Below, in pieces: positions 44,800 to 58,017 of a DNA stretch of 64,000 nucleotides (position 1 is its first letter; every line of letters begins with the position of its first letter). The position numbers and the translations under genes were made by a program. The stretch is taken from positions 29,239,388 through 29,303,387 of the forward strand of contig OY754969.1 of NCBI GenBank assembly GCA_963576475.1. The letters run 5' to 3'. Source of the stretch: Molanna angustata (taxonomy: Eukaryota; Arthropoda; Insecta; Trichoptera; Molannidae). Below the pieces are notes generated by a model. The model did no database searches and was not told the DNA's origin. It saw nothing but the letters and a program-made list of their open reading frames with translations.

Positions 44800-44945
44800 C
44801 CATCCTCTTCTTCTTCTCTAGCCCTCATCCCTCCACTGCTGGATGTAGACCTCTTTCATACACTTCTACTCGTCTTTGTTCTGTCCCCTCCACACCCAGA
44901 CTTTAACGGCCACTTGTACAATGTATTCATACCATCTTTAGGGGG
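44800..44945 (-). mobile_element. RTE-type 3' end remnant
   Basis: On the minus strand GAGGTCTACATCCAGCAGTG and GAGGGATGAGGGCTAGAGAA, followed by a GAAGAAGAAG tail, are the last bases of an RTE-2-like element (the ...LHPxVE... C-terminus). Confidence 0.6.
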
Positions 44946-45299
44946 TTTTACAACTCTCCTATTATTTGTTGCTTGGAGTCGTCACAAATTACGAGCAAGA
45001 CAGACAAAAAACAAATAAATTATCAAATCCATTTTTGAAAACAAGGATTAAGGAAATAGTCTATGCTGATTAAAATATTTTTCATTAAACGTTTCGTCAG
45101 TTGTATAAAAACTATTGTCAATGTCATTTATTAGTAAATAAATAAAATAATCATTCTTTCGATGTGGTCAAAACATTTTGATTTCTTTATACACCGTGTC
45201 GATCAAAACTTGAAAAAAAATGGATTCCGAAATAGTAAACAAAACAAGTAATGCGAAAAGTTTTTGTGACGTCATTATTATTAGGTACACATTACACAA

Positions 45300-46480
45300 T
45301 TCGGCCTAGTAACATTCGTTTGCAGAATGTAACGTGAAAAATGATTGAAGAGCGCTTCAATATCTTGAGTATTCCCATCGAGCCGAGGTTACCCTTTGTA
45401 CGGGAATCACTCTCGAGTTCGACCGCGAACAATATAATATAAATCACCAATCAAGGCAAATCGAGATGACAGCTTTCGTCCCTCTCTGGTGCAAGTCATT
45501 TGAATATCAAACGAGAGAGACGATGCTTTTTGCGCGGTCAGATATGTATGGCACAATAGGTCACCAAACTACAAAGAGGGGAGATGAGGCGAGGCGGCGC
45601 ATTTTTAAAATCGTCGACATCGGCGATTTTCGCCGCTTACCCATCCCTACCGCATACATCAAGTGGATACTAGGCATCTATTCAACATTCAAAGTTTTAT
45701 TAGTTTTGTGACTTTAAAAATTGCATTTAAATAAAATAAATTTGAATAATATCGAGAATTCATATAAAAACAAGAAGATTTAAAAATATATTATAACAAG
45801 TGAGAATGGCGCGACCTCTTTAGTTCGCGTTTTCGTTTTTTTTTAAATTCACCGCCAAAATCATCAGGCGCCATTGATGGCAACAACAAGAAAAAAATTA
45901 TAAAAATATGTAGGTTAATTAAATGTCCAAGATTATTCTCATAATCTCTGAAAGTTACCCTCCAAAATGTGACAATTGGACAGTTGAAAATCGGCACGAT
46001 TCGTGTTGCACTTGTTGAACGCGAATAAGCGTTTCTTGCACACCGGAGGCCATGTCAGAAGACATCGATCGGGCCCTACCTCCTGAAGCCATGGAGAAAC
46101 CACCGGATTCCATGGTAATCATCACACAATATTCAGCGGGCATGCCGTCGCATCCCTGAGGAGGCGGACGCTGAGTCAGAAATGGTTCCGACGTGGTTGA
46201 GCTACGCTCATCCAGGAGCCAGTCAGCAGCTCCTCACACCCATCAGCTTTGGAGACCTGCCTCGCCGCCGCCGCTCTCGATGGAGCCACTCATCCAACGT
46301 TTGCCGTTGTCTGGGATCCAGAGAATTTCCACAGAGAACCTTGTCCCCATCATCTATCGACGACGCCTTCATCATGCACTGGATCTGCCTTTACATCATG
46401 GCCGTGTGGAAGGAATATAGAAGAAAATATTATGTTCCCATCAGAAAAACGAAAATAGCAATACTTCTGGAAATATAAAA
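45300..46480. other. GC-richer island, possible exon(s), unidentified
   Basis: This segment is the least AT-rich single-copy-looking DNA in the window. Open frames exist on both strands. Minus strand: 46143-45955 (62 codons, MPAEYCVMITMESGGFSMA start, ending near a GGAGG|GTAACT donor-like site) and a neighbouring one with MMKASSIDDGDKVLCGNSLD. Plus strand: 46182-46478. None is a family I recognise, and there is no repeat partner here. A noncoding first exon, a decayed transposon or a promoter region are all possible. Confidence 0.3.
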
Positions 46481-46949
46481 ATTATTTTGTTTTTATTCAT
46501 TTCTTGACGTCTGTGACGTTCATTATTGACATTGGGTCTGATTCTGAAAACGCACTAAAATTTTAATGATATGTTCGTTTCAAATATTGTTTAGCAATTC
46601 TGAAGATTTAATAAAATAAAAAAAAGTATAATAAGATTAAAATGACAAAAGAACCTCACTTGTGTATTATAACATACAATGTGACTGTTTACTTTAAATC
46701 AAAAGTTCAAATTTTATCGTGTTCGTAATTGAACCCATTATTTACATAACCTATAATATTATGTGGCCCAAATCCGGTCTGATGTTTCAATCTAGTCTTA
46801 ACTTAAAATTGGTTGTAGTGAAATCTTTTATCTGAAACAATTTTGCTTTTGAATTAGCTCGCTCTCTGCACCTGTTCAAGGAAGGATAACGAGATTATGA
46901 TGAATACATATTTTTTCTCGTATATTGAATACGATCTTAATAAAAATGA

Positions 46950-47100
46950 TGATTTGGGAATATGTTTGTTCCAAAAGACAATGGTCGGACTTGGTGGCAG
47001 AGGGCATGCGATCATGTAAAGTCTCTGAAGACGATGTTCAGGATAAGATAAAGTGGAGGAGTGCAGTAAGGAGAGCGGACCCCACCACCATACAAGCTAA
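46950..47100 (+). pseudogene. RTE-type C-terminal remnant
   Basis: The plus frame reads QWSDLVAEGMRSCKVSEDDV and QDKIKWRSAVRRADPTT, matching the R-W-x-D...D-R-x-x-W-R-x...R-R-A-D-P end of RTE-type proteins in insects. It is a short piece, without tail or target duplication. Confidence 0.65.
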
Positions 47101-47149
47101 CGAGAAGAGAGAGAATCTAGATGATACTGTATGACTAGCTTCCAAGACA

Positions 47150-47345
47150 CATTCGCTTATGGTATGATGTGTTTCTGATAAACAGATTGCTTACGGTATG
47201 TGGCATGATTTATTTCCGAGAAACAAATCTCGTACGGTATGATATATTTTCAAAACGTAAATCGCGTAATAGTTACACTATGATATCATTCCATGACACA
47301 AATCGCGTACGGTATGAATATTATTCCTGATACGCAAATTTGACC
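47150..47345. repeat. Degenerate tandem repeat, about 45 bp per unit
   Basis: Four to five units built on CAAATCGCGTACGGTATGA, a TTATTYCYGA segment and a TAAAC/GACAC linker. Unit length varies. Confidence 0.6.
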
Positions 47346-47701
47346 AGCAAGCTAATCAATTTGTCTTCGACGTATGTTTCATTATGTATATTCAACTCTG
47401 ATCTATACTAAACATAAAAAATACTGTATTTTAATTATAGGCATATTACTTATATACATATATTATAAAACGACATTATTGAGAAATTGTATTAAGATTT
47501 CAATACAAGATCTAGAATTAATATGTGTGTACATACATAGATGTTACATTATGATGAAAAATTTGAAATATTGAAAATCACACAATCATTTTTTCATAAA
47601 TATCATAGTACTATTTTATTGTATTTGAATATTATGAAAAACAAAACAATTTGCGAAATTTGCAATAGTTTTGTTTAAAGCAATCTAATATGTAAAAAAT
47701 T

Positions 47702-47860
47702 GTCGGCCGTCTTGGCTCAGTTGGTAAGATGTCTGACTCCTGAGCTAAAAGTCACAGTTTTTGATTGTGTTTTCAGTCTGGATCTGTGAGACGATAAATC
47801 TCACAAGTCTTCAAATTTGTTATTGGGTTCATGTTAGATTAATATATTATGTTAATATAT
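47702..47860 (+). repeat. tRNA-like SINE head, family SINE-3
   Basis: TTGGCTCAGTTGGTAAG is a strong box A. The expected box B is degraded (GTTTTTGATTGTG). It continues through CTGGATCTGTGAGACGATAA and TCACAAGTCTTCAAATTTG. A single copy in the window. Confidence 0.5.
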
Positions 47861-47869
47861 TAGATTAAT

Positions 47870-50260
47870 ATATGTTAGTTACCCGAGAAGCAATATCAAA
47901 TCAAATGGACATATGGAAAACACCTTTATGATCATAGGAAACATAACTTGATGAGATAAAAAATTGGAGCCGAAATCTATAGGTGAGTAGGTGCATACAA
48001 TTAAAAGCAATAATTTCCCTCGGGAAATATATTTAGGTTACAGATTCCAAACGTGCAGCGTTAAAAGCTCTCTTCAACAACCTTTCAAGAAAATGGATGC
48101 AACGTAAGATATTTCTGCTTGTGGCTGTTTTGTAAGTAAAGTCTGATGGTTAAAACTACTCGCTTTCTGATTTTTTTTTAAATTTTTGTTCTTCAATATA
48201 AAATCTGAATTAATTAACTTGTAGCAATAAAAAAATCATACTTTGGATAACTAAGAAAAAAGTTTTTTTCCCGTGGGCAGATAAATTGAGTAAACTTTAT
48301 AAAGATATTATTGTATAATTGAGGAATCATGATTATATTAGCTTATACTTATTTTCTCAAATAAAAATCGATTAACCTACTCATCAGCATAATTCATGTT
48401 TGTAGAATTCTACTTTGTATTTACTGCGGTGGTTTGGGCAACTGAGAGGACTTTGGCTTTTGCCGTTTTTTAGAAATCATAGATTTATCTTAAAAAAATA
48501 GTAATAAAAATTCAAGAGGCGGTTTTAATTATTAGGTAATAGGTACCTAAGGGTAGAATAACTGAATATTTTTATACATTAAGAATCGATAGGGTAAATA
48601 CTCCCTCTCCCTCATATCTGTATGTGTGAATTGTTCACAATTGAAACTTACATTTCTTGCTTTTTATTTTATATGTTTCAACATTTTTCAATTAACAGAA
48701 TGATCCTCTTATTAAGAATTTGTAAAGTCAGCAAATAACTGTAAAAATTCAATTATTTCCCTGTAGGCACAAATGTATGCCAATTTTCAAATTTATCAGT
48801 TGTGTTTTATTGTTATTTCCATATAATTTACAATATAACTACGTTATATAAATACGTATACACCCTGTGTATCTAAGTTATCATCTGTTAATGTATGACG
48901 CTGTGATTCGAATATTGATTCAAAAATCTTCTGAGTAAACAAGTGGCATTAGATGATAACGAACTTCAAAATGGTATTAAAATATTTCAAAACATTGTGA
49001 GCACACAATCGCTTTTACCGAGATATCATCACATCAGTCTCTGTAGAATATTATGATAGAAACATTGACAGGAAATAATATTGCCGTAATAAGACTCTTC
49101 TCTCATATGTACCTACCTTCTTCGTTTACATCGAACTGACAGTATTCTGTGAATTCAAGATAGACTGATCTCCCTGACAGTAACTTACTTCTGTCTCTCT
49201 CACTCTCCGTGCATAGACAACAAAGCGCTCTTCAAATTCCACGGGGGAATACTTGCGGGTTAGATATCTTTGTCAACAACACACATTCTTTATCTTTATG
49301 AAGCTATACTTTGTGCGTAGGTGTACAACATAACATCGTCTTAGAACATTGTAAAAGTGACGGAGCCTAATTTAGGGGAAACTTTTACAAAAAAGTAGGT
49401 ACCTACAACACACGCGTTATCAAACAATCCGTGGAAATCCACCAGAAATATATATTTAAGGCCTTTGTATACCCTGGGCATACGCATGAACACAAATATG
49501 CACACTAAATTATCTTCTAATATATGAAACACGAAAAAATATTGTATAACACCTAATCTGTGTAATCACGAAAAAAAATTGTAATCTTTGATTTACAATA
49601 TTTTTTTCGTGAAGAAAAGGTAAAATTATGAGGATTTTTTTAAAAAGCATGTAATTAAAATATTTAAAAACTAGGTAATTAAAATATTTAAAAACTCAGT
49701 CGGTAGATTTTCATATTCTCTTTCGAGTGAAGTAAAAATCTACTTTATAGACCTTGTAGTTTTTTTTAAGTTACATACAATAAACTATTAAAAAAGGGTT
49801 TTACTGAAACTAATATCATATGAAGAGTATTAAACAAATTCAAATTTCATAAAACTCATGCAATAGAATAAAGTTATAAAAACATACCGAGTACTGAGGA
49901 AAATATTTTCAAAATATACAATTTAGAGACTAAATAGTAATTTTCTTAGAAATTTTCTTCGAATAAATTAATTATGTAATCTAAAAGTATATGAATATCC
50001 ATTCAAACAAATAAATGACAGATTTAAAATTGTTTTAACTCACAGCTTATAATAATGTTTTAGTGGACACTTATTATGTAGGTACGATTTCGCAATATTC
50101 AAAACAATATGTAGAAGTGTGGTTGACTGGTAGAAATCGCCTGCGGGAAATAAGTTCGCCACATTATGTAGAAAATAATTTTGCACAATATTATTATTTA
50201 CATAAATTATGATATCGGTTATGATCCAGCAATTTATTTAGCTTCACAATGGAACGTACT
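47870..50260. other. AT-rich DNA, no gene recognised
   Basis: Minor structure only: an imperfect hairpin at 49566-49614 (TCACGAAAAAAAATTGTAA and its inverse) and a 25-bp direct duplication at 49649-49698. A strong splice donor-like GTAAGT on the minus strand near 49190 lacks a supporting coding frame. Confidence 0.4.
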
Positions 50261-50267
50261 CAATTTG

Positions 50268-50333
50268 TGAGGTTGTGTTTGTGTAGTTGTGAGGCTGTGT
50301 TTGTGTAGTTGTGAGGCTGTGTTTGTGTAGTTG
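50268..50333. repeat. 22-bp tandem repeat, three units
   Basis: GTGAGGYTGTGTTTGTGTAG plus TT, three times. Non-coding. Confidence 0.9.
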
Positions 50334-50339
50334 TTTAAA

Positions 50340-52780
50340 GTGGTACCTGTAGAAATTTCCTGACTATTGTACATTGTTTGATAATTGCAGTTTTTTGTAT
50401 GTTGATGACGTATGGGGGTAGCTTTAGTATGTCTATATTTTTGGGTGTGTTTTTGGTATTGTGCCTGTAGACGATTATTATTATTATTAACGATTTCAAC
50501 GGGTTTCTTTTAGAGAGTGGATACTATAGTTTTAATCATTATGTTTTTTTCCCAATAGTTTTTACCGTGATAATTCTATCAAATGGTTTGTTAGAAACAT
50601 TAGTTTTTCCATAGTTAAATTTTGGAAAGTGAAATAATCAAATAATTTCATTTCCAAAACAAAACTGTTCAAACTTTCTACGTGCACTCTCGTTTATATT
50701 AAAATAATGATGACTCTTTGGCCCATATCGAGTCAAGGCCTTCATCAATCCTCGCCTCCAAATCCACCTGTCTGTTAAAAAAAATATAATGCCTTCGAGG
50801 ATTGTCAATCGTGTTTCGTAAAATGAGTTTATGCGATTTTCGATTAATCGTCTGACATATCATTTTAGGTATATTTGAAGCGAGGCTTTTAATGTTACGT
50901 ATTTATAAACCTGTGAAAACGTATTTTTATGTAGAAATATGCACCTATATCGAAAATATTTACAATATATTATATAAATATTTGACGCATATAAAAATAC
51001 AGTTTGTTTCCTATTTACAAACAAGTAATAAGACTTTTTATATATTCTATTTACAATAAATTATTAGAATATCTATTGAAAATAAAATATGATTTAATTC
51101 TGGTTACTAATTAAGATCAAAGTTATATTTTAACTACAGTGATTACGATAAGTTTGTAGATTATTTTTTAATCAAAGAGTGATAAAATAAACCCTGAAAG
51201 ATTAAAATATTTTTATAATTCCTTATAATCATCAAAAATTCCCATAGAACTTCCCTTGTTAAAAGTTATGTGAAAAATTCCTTCGGTTCATACATAGGAA
51301 CTAGAAAATTTAAAATAAGAGTGACAATTTCTCATTAAAGGGATCAATTCAACAAAGTTCTGTTGCAAGAATTGTTTTCAGTACAAATACTCCTTCTATT
51401 CGGAACCTCAAATTTGACGGTTGATATTTAGTATAAGATTTTCTCTTCTTGCATGGTTTAGTTACGCTTGCGCAATGGCATAAAAGCACGTAGGCTTGCG
51501 TCAAACTTTCATACAAAACCTATGGCGCTTGTTAAACATCTAAAATACAACAAAGTATTGGTACTACTCGTCCACGGGACGTAAATTGTCGATCAAATAA
51601 TAATTACCGAAAAAAATATTCAAATCGAAAACCATTTTCAAATTGAAAACTCATTTTATTATAAATATCATCATGTTTAGTTAAAATTATATTTAATAAT
51701 TGTTTTTGAAATTAATATAACTTCAAGTGATTTACAAAAATAAGTTAATTTCTCGAAATAATAATGAAGAGCTTCAAAACAAACTATAATTTACCGGCAG
51801 TTATTTTGATGTAAGTAAAAAAATACTCTTTTTATTGTAATTGACTATTTCCCAAGATTAGTGTGTATATTTTTATTAATATTTTAATATTACGCAATAT
51901 AATATTTGTAATATTTTATTTTCATGTGACGTGATTATTCAATAATATACGTTGATGACGTGTTGATATGATGTTGTAACCTTTATTATATGCAATTGAA
52001 TTTCGTTCACAAATGCAAATTAGATCATTGTTTGGAAAATATATTTTCACTTATATAAATTCATTAGTGGTAAATAATATTTTTTAAACAATATTTAATA
52101 GTTAAAATAAAGATTTATTTTTTAATGAAATTTTAAGAGAACATTTTGTTGTTGTTATATTTTTATGCTCATTGTGGCTAAAACGTAGGTACATGATGAT
52201 TTTTTTTATTTAAAATTGCAATATAAGTGAAGATTTCAAAATAATATATATTAATACTAATATTAAATTTTAAAAACGCACTAATCACTTAAATTTTTCA
52301 GTGGTTTTCAAATTCATAGTTAAATATAGCAAAATTATATAATATATTGTTCAAATAATCTGTTTTGATACCGTTATTTTTAAATATGTATAACTGAATT
52401 TATTTCATTTTACTTTACTTGAAGTAGAATTTTGATTAGTAAATACTTTCATTTTGTGTAAAATGTTCTTCACCTTTAAATTGTAAATATAATATAAAAG
52501 TTTTAGTATGTTAAGACGGCATACAACGCTAAATCAAGTGACTGAAAACACGATATATTAAAACCGCCTGATGCACTATGAATATACGTGTTAGTAAGGG
52601 TAACTATCGCGTGCGTTAAAGAGGGTTCATATGTAATATGAATTATCGGAAACTCAAAATTTGTTGATTTTTTTGCATTTTAAGAAAAACCCATACTTGA
52701 GATGAAAAAACTTTATCTGTCATTCACTTTGATTGTATAAATATTTATTTCTCTACGACACATAGTTATGGAGTCATTCA
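50340..52780. other. AT-rich DNA, no gene recognised
   Basis: No repeat copy from elsewhere in the window and no plausible coding frame. 50700-50860 and 51400-51560 are slightly GC-richer. Confidence 0.4.
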
Positions 52781-52783
52781 AAA

Positions 52784-53708
52784 ACGAGTGGTTTGTAGTC
52801 AACAATAAACTATCCACACCATAGAAAGTGTTCATTTTTTCTTCTTGAAAGGTTGACTATCTCTAATTGCAATTTTATGAAGTACATTTATAATAGATTT
52901 TGAACGTTTTTGGAAAAAGTTTTCACAATACAACATACACACAAAAACATTGTCACGAAACTCATAGTATGTACTTTTAAAATTGCATTACATGAAAATT
53001 GATGAGCATGTATGAGACATTGTATCAATGTTGATGAGGCGATGTATTATGTTTTAAGATAGAAGAATGCATTGTTCAGTTCTCATTGCCTACCCCTTGA
53101 AGAAGATACACTTCATATGGAGAGTAAAAAATACACTTGTCTATTAAGACACATACAATATCAATATGAAGTTGATCACTTAATTTTCCCATACATAAGC
53201 TATTTTACTTCTGTTATATACATTTTGTATACGAATATAAAAATTGTTTTACATTTCAATTTTCTGCCATTGATATGGCAGACTAAGATTTTTTTCTTTA
53301 AATCTTGACAATCCTTGAATGCATTTTTGAGTGTATTTTTATTTTATCAAAATTTCAAACAGTCTAAAAATACCTCGATTTTCCAGACCGTGAGAGCATT
53401 TTGAAAAAAAATTTACAGATGAAATCATAGAAAATAACGGATATCTATGGAAAACTAATCAGCTCTAATTTTATGGACTTTACATATATGATATCAATAT
53501 GAAGTCAATCGGACTTATAGTTTGGGCTCTAGAGAGGATACAAACAGGATAATCTGTACCTACGACGTACGTTATACATACAAACACATCACGACGAAAC
53601 TCATAGTGTGCACTCTCCAGATGATACTCGTTGAGAAAATGATGTAAAACATACGCTTAAAATTTGTGAAATCATGACTCTCCACTATTACATAGTGTGG
53701 AGGGTAAT
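52784..53708 (+). repeat. Repeat family F2, copy d
   Basis: Starts ACGAGTGGTTTGTAGTCAAC and ends GACTCTCCACTATTACATAG, TGTGGAGGGTAATA. It includes the RTE-like part (53005-53105) and a TAGTTTGGGCTCTAGAGAGG segment. Full-length in layout. Confidence 0.8.
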
Positions 53709-54041
53709 AATGTTGTTAAAAAGGATAATTTAAATATTCTTATTACGGGAATTTATGCTGAATTTTAAAATTGTGTATACAGGAGATAAATTTAAAAATT
53801 AACGAATGAAATTGTTGTTTTTGTATGTATGATATCGATATGATTTAAAATTGAGATATTATTAAAAAGACCAAAATTTGTATTAATTCAGAAACATAAT
53901 TTATGAAAATGCAATTTTAAATCGGCAACAGAAATCCATTTCTGGATTTTAAGGTATTCCATTAAAATAAAAGTTATTAATATTAACATATAATTTCCAG
54001 CATGGATTGGCTATACCTATAGCATTATATTTGGCTATAGG

Positions 54042-54185
54042 TAACTATAGTTTTTTATTTATTTATTTAAGATTTGGTACACGGTTAACATACAAAATAC
54101 ATAAACATAATATCAATTATAATAAATCAACCGTCCACACATAAAAGGCACAGCCTGTCTGTGGGTATACCAATTTAAAAAATAT
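54042..54185 (-). mobile_element. LINE 3' end, 5'-truncated
   Basis: The plus strand shows TTTATTTATTTATTTAAG, then ATTTGGTACACGGTTAACAT. On the minus strand this is GTGTACC-AAATCTT-AAATAAATAAATAAA, a tail type common in CR1/Jockey-group LINEs. A GC-richer stretch (CACAGCCTGTCTGTGGGTAT) follows. No coding part. Confidence 0.5.
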
Positions 54186-54229
54186 TCAAAATTATTATTA
54201 TATTGATCGGTAATATTTGAGAACTTTTT

Positions 54230-54325
54230 ACTTCATGACCAAAAAAGGAGAAAAAAAGACACAAAAGGAGAGCCGACCCCAAATAATGGGAATAAGGCGA
54301 GGGAAAAGAAGAAGAAGAAGAAGAC
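54230..54325 (+). mobile_element. RTE-type 3' tail
   Basis: GAGCCGACCCCAAATAATGG and GAATAAGGCGAGGGAAAAGA with a GAAGAAGAAGAAG tail form a typical RTE 3' end seen widely in Lepidoptera. No coding part. Confidence 0.6.
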
Positions 54326-54329
54326 CAAA

Positions 54330-56270
54330 AAAGGCTGATTTATTGCCATGATGCGATCTTTTTCAACCATTCCAAGTTAAAAATTATGTAATAAATGGTG
54401 TATTTATCTTTCATTTCAAAACATAATAAATGTTACAACATTGCACAAAATATGAATAATATTTGTAAATGAAATAAACTTTTTCACGATTTTTTTTATT
54501 TGTGCATATTAATTAGTTATCCAAATATAGATTTAAAGGCATGAGGCAATTTTTATACATCAAATAGACAAATAATATGAAATGAACAGGTTGATTAAAA
54601 AACTCAGTTAAGGAATTTCAAAAAAGATGAAAAATGAACAGAAAAATGAATATTGTCATTTTAATTCTGAATATGGTGTGAAAGTTTTACGTCCGTGAAA
54701 TTAAAATGTACCACCTTTTGTATTTGAAAGCAGACCACAAAGTCCTTCAATTCTCTTCATTTCTTTGTAAACCTTTTAATCTTAAAAGGTCACGTTTTTT
54801 TTCCTTTTGACAGGCGGACTTTTGTAGGTACGAAAGCTAAGTATAATAACGTATGTATACCTTCATTCTAGAAATAATTATAACACGAGGTCTCTGATTT
54901 ACTATTTTGTGTAGGTACAACCATAAAATCGGGTTCAAACGCGTCTTTGGATTAATAAAAATGTAAATTTTTGATCCTCCTCGACATGCAATATGTATAC
55001 TGGTTTAATTACCATATTAACATTCAGTACCTACTTTTGTAATTTTTGCATCATAACTATTTTTTGATCTCATGTAGACAATTTATTAAAACATGGATCG
55101 TTTCTCAATAAAGAAACTAGCAAAATCAAGATACCATAAAACCAAATAAAAAAAATAACTGCTCATCTGTATGGATTTTTTAGTACCTACTTGGCTTTGT
55201 CAAAACTTTTGGCAGTGATTTTGTCTATTTATTGCATTATATTAGTTATTTGATACACACGGTTTCGAAGCGATCATCCGTCTTGACGGAAGCGGTCTAC
55301 GAGTGATTGTATATTTATATAAGTGATTTATCTTTTATTGATTACAAACATGCAACAAAGTTAACTCCGAAAATATAATTAATGTATTTTCTACTCCTAA
55401 GAGTATTAATTCCCTACTTAGAATATAAAATTATAAAACAGTACTAATACAAAACAAAAGCTATGTATAAAGGTATTATTCGTTATATTTGCCGATAGTT
55501 GATGTCCCATCAATTATGAATTTCGCTATGAATAAGCAAAATTACCAGATATTATTAAGGATACCATAGCAATTTACGATAATTTATCATGTTATATAAT
55601 AGAAAACTCGGAAACAACATAAAATGATTCATTAACTTGACGAGTCAAGAAAAATATTGGGGAGTTATTAATAATCATAATCAATAATGCAGATGATAAT
55701 ACAAGTAGGTACTTGATACGCGAATAAAGGAAGTTGATAATAATTAAGGATATTTTCAGAAGGCAACATAACTCAGTATTTTTACAATACTTTCAGATGT
55801 CATCAATGAACAATGCTATCGTAAAACGTGTATAAAATTATTAACACTATGAATGTCGGTAATAATTTATATTTTAATATAAATATTTTGTTTATTAAAT
55901 GAAATGCGACCAGCGATACGATGATTTTTTACATGAATTCTATTTTGTATACCTAACTCCATAGTATAAGTGGAACTCACTTTCTGGTTTTTATTACAAA
56001 AAATATGTGGTTTTATAATTTAATTTTGCAAGCACAAAGAAACAATTTATGGGTTTACAATTTACGTAGGTACCATTTTTGAAAACAAAAAAATATAGAT
56101 TATTTTTAAGTCACGATATAAATTACTATGAACGCTCACAATGTTATAATATTATTTTATAATAATAGTTGCATATAACACATGAGATCAAACTATCGAT
56201 GGCAATTTGAAGAATACGTACCAAAATATGAAAACAGTTTGATGGTATGTATATATCAAACTATTGAGTC
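54330..56270. other. AT-rich DNA, nothing recognised
   Basis: No gene, repeat copy or RNA gene could be supported. Confidence 0.45.
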
Positions 56271-56272
56271 CC

Positions 56273-56358
56273 ATAAGACATTGTATATAGGCCACTTAAG
56301 ACATCACATAAGACATTGTATATAGGCCACTTAAGACATCACATAAGACATTGTATAT
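56273..56358. repeat. 35-bp tandem repeat, about 2.5 units
   Basis: The unit is CATAAGACATTGTATATAGG, CCACTTAAGACATCA. The units are nearly identical, so the expansion is recent. Confidence 0.9.
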
Positions 56359-56467
56359 ACAAATTGTTTGAAACGATGTCGTCACAATTCAATTTTTACA
56401 AAATTTGTTAAAAAATTTGGAGATGTATTACTATAATGTGCATACTTTTTATAGAAAATCAAATTAT

Positions 56468-57063
56468 CTAGTTGGGGTGTACGATATTTGCAAATAAAAT
56501 GGAAATATAGGAAGTTAAACACATAAATTTATCGTTTTTTTTTAATAATATCATAAAAAACTTTAAAAAAAATCTCAATAAAAAATGTTTGAGAAACTTT
56601 ATTTTGAGATTTTGTAATTGTCTATATTTACCTATACATATTTTCAGCGTTCTAGCTTGTGCGGTTTTTGAGATATATGGAAAAATAAATTAAAAATTCC
56701 AAATTGGATAACCCCTGACTGAAACGAAAATTCAAAATTATAAGTTTAAAAGTTTTGTAGGCCTATATCTATCTATGTGTTCTGAAAATTTAAGCTCTGT
56801 CAATGAGCGGATCAAAAGTAATAAGAGGGGGACGGACACATACAGACACACAAACGCACAGATACACTTTATGTTCTACTCGGAATTCTGAGTTAATCTA
56901 TATATTTAGATCATATATGCTGCGAAGCCTCTAAGTTGATGTTTTTTGACTTCATAGTTGAAAAAACCACGAAAAATATAGACTTGGCCATACAAATTTC
57001 GCGTACCATGGCTTGATACTATGTCGATTTATTAAGAGAACTAAATTCTCTTGAGCAAATCGA
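56468..57063 (+). repeat. Repeat family F4, copy c (longest)
   Basis: Contains AAGTTAAACACATAAATTTA, TTTTTGAGATATATGGAAAA, GGATAACCCCTGACTGAAAC, AGGCCTATATCTATC and the full nested hairpin GTCGATTT, AAGAGAA...TTCTCTT, AAATCGAC at its end. Its end abuts the hairpin end of F1-E. Confidence 0.75.
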
Positions 57064-57275
57064 CTACCCCAAGGGGATATAGAGGGGAGTTATGAATACT
57101 TTGTATTTTGAATCAAAATGTATCTGTATGTGAAGGTACTATGTGCTATGTGTGACGTTTTTATTCTACTTTATCGATTATAAACTAAAGTACCTACTCA
57201 TTTCATTATTTTCAAATTTTTCGAATTTTTATATCTAATACTTGCTTAGACCTAATAAGATTTTGAAGGATATCT

Positions 57276-57550
57276 GGGGGGCAAGTCTGGTTCAATCGGC
57301 GAAATCAAAACCCTCGTGATTACCCATATCATGGATATAATTGGCAACATAAAAATTATCTCTGTATATCTGTATAAATCTTTATCTTTTTTGTTGTTGT
57401 ATTCTATAAAATAAAATAAAAAATAAAATAAAATAATTATTAAATGTATGGAGTTCTACAATATCTTTATATGTCATAGAACTCCATACGATAATTATAT
57501 CTATGATATTGGTAATCACTAGGGTTTTGATTTCGCCGGTCGAACCAGAC
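57276..57550. mobile_element. Fold-back MITE, family P, copy 3, interrupted
   Basis: Arms ATCGGCGAAATCAAAACCCT and AGGGTTTTGATTTCGCCGGT, GATTACCCATATCATGGATA and its inverse. A LINE end lies in the left arm at 57343-57433. Confidence 0.8.
57343..57433 (+). mobile_element. LINE 3' end, same family as the 13.7-18.7 kb LINE
   Basis: GGCAACATAAAAATTATCTC, a TGTATAAATCTTTAT segment and TTGTTGTATTCTATAAAATA match the reverse complement of 13747-13845 almost base for base. ATAATT is repeated on both sides as the likely target duplication. Only the last 90 bases were inserted. Confidence 0.8.
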
Positions 57551-58017
57551 AATTTTTTTAACTTTAAAATATTTCAAAGTGACCCCAAGCTCAGGAAATT
57601 TAAAATTTGATATTCTTATTTTCAAATTGCTAAAAAGGCACATCGCTTTCGTATAATGGCATTGAAGAATTATCAATTTTTCATAATAAAAAATTTAATC
57701 CAAAAAAAATTAAACAAACTCATTTTAGGAAAATGCTGAAAATTTCCATACAAAATTTGAATATTTTGTGGAGTTACATGGTAGTGAGAAGTATAACCCA
57801 CATTATGTTGTAATAATTCGCATTCATAGTCTACCAATGGCGTAATGTTAAATTTTCATAATTTGTAAAATAAATTTGTTACTGTATTGATTATAGTTTT
57901 ACTGTATTATTTATACACGTGTGTTATTATATTGAGATAATAAAAATATTCTTGTAGATTATTCTCAATTATTGTACCTTGATCATCGCATTCGTTGCGT
58001 TTTGTTTAGATCTAAAT

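Larger units (their letters stand above)
57063..57800 (-). repeat. Repeat family F1, copy E, interrupted by a MITE
   Basis: The hairpin side runs 57063-57275 (TACCCCAAGGGGATATAG...) and the rest 57551-57800 (AAAGTGACCCCAAGCTCAGG, GTAGTGAGAAGTATAACCCA). The outer arm of the hairpin is lost against F4-c. MITE P copy 3 sits in between. Confidence 0.75.

Noticed and set aside
49140..49260. Possible 5' non-coding exon ending at a GTAAGT donor on the minus strand
   Set aside because: One good donor without coding frame, acceptor or promoter evidence is not enough.
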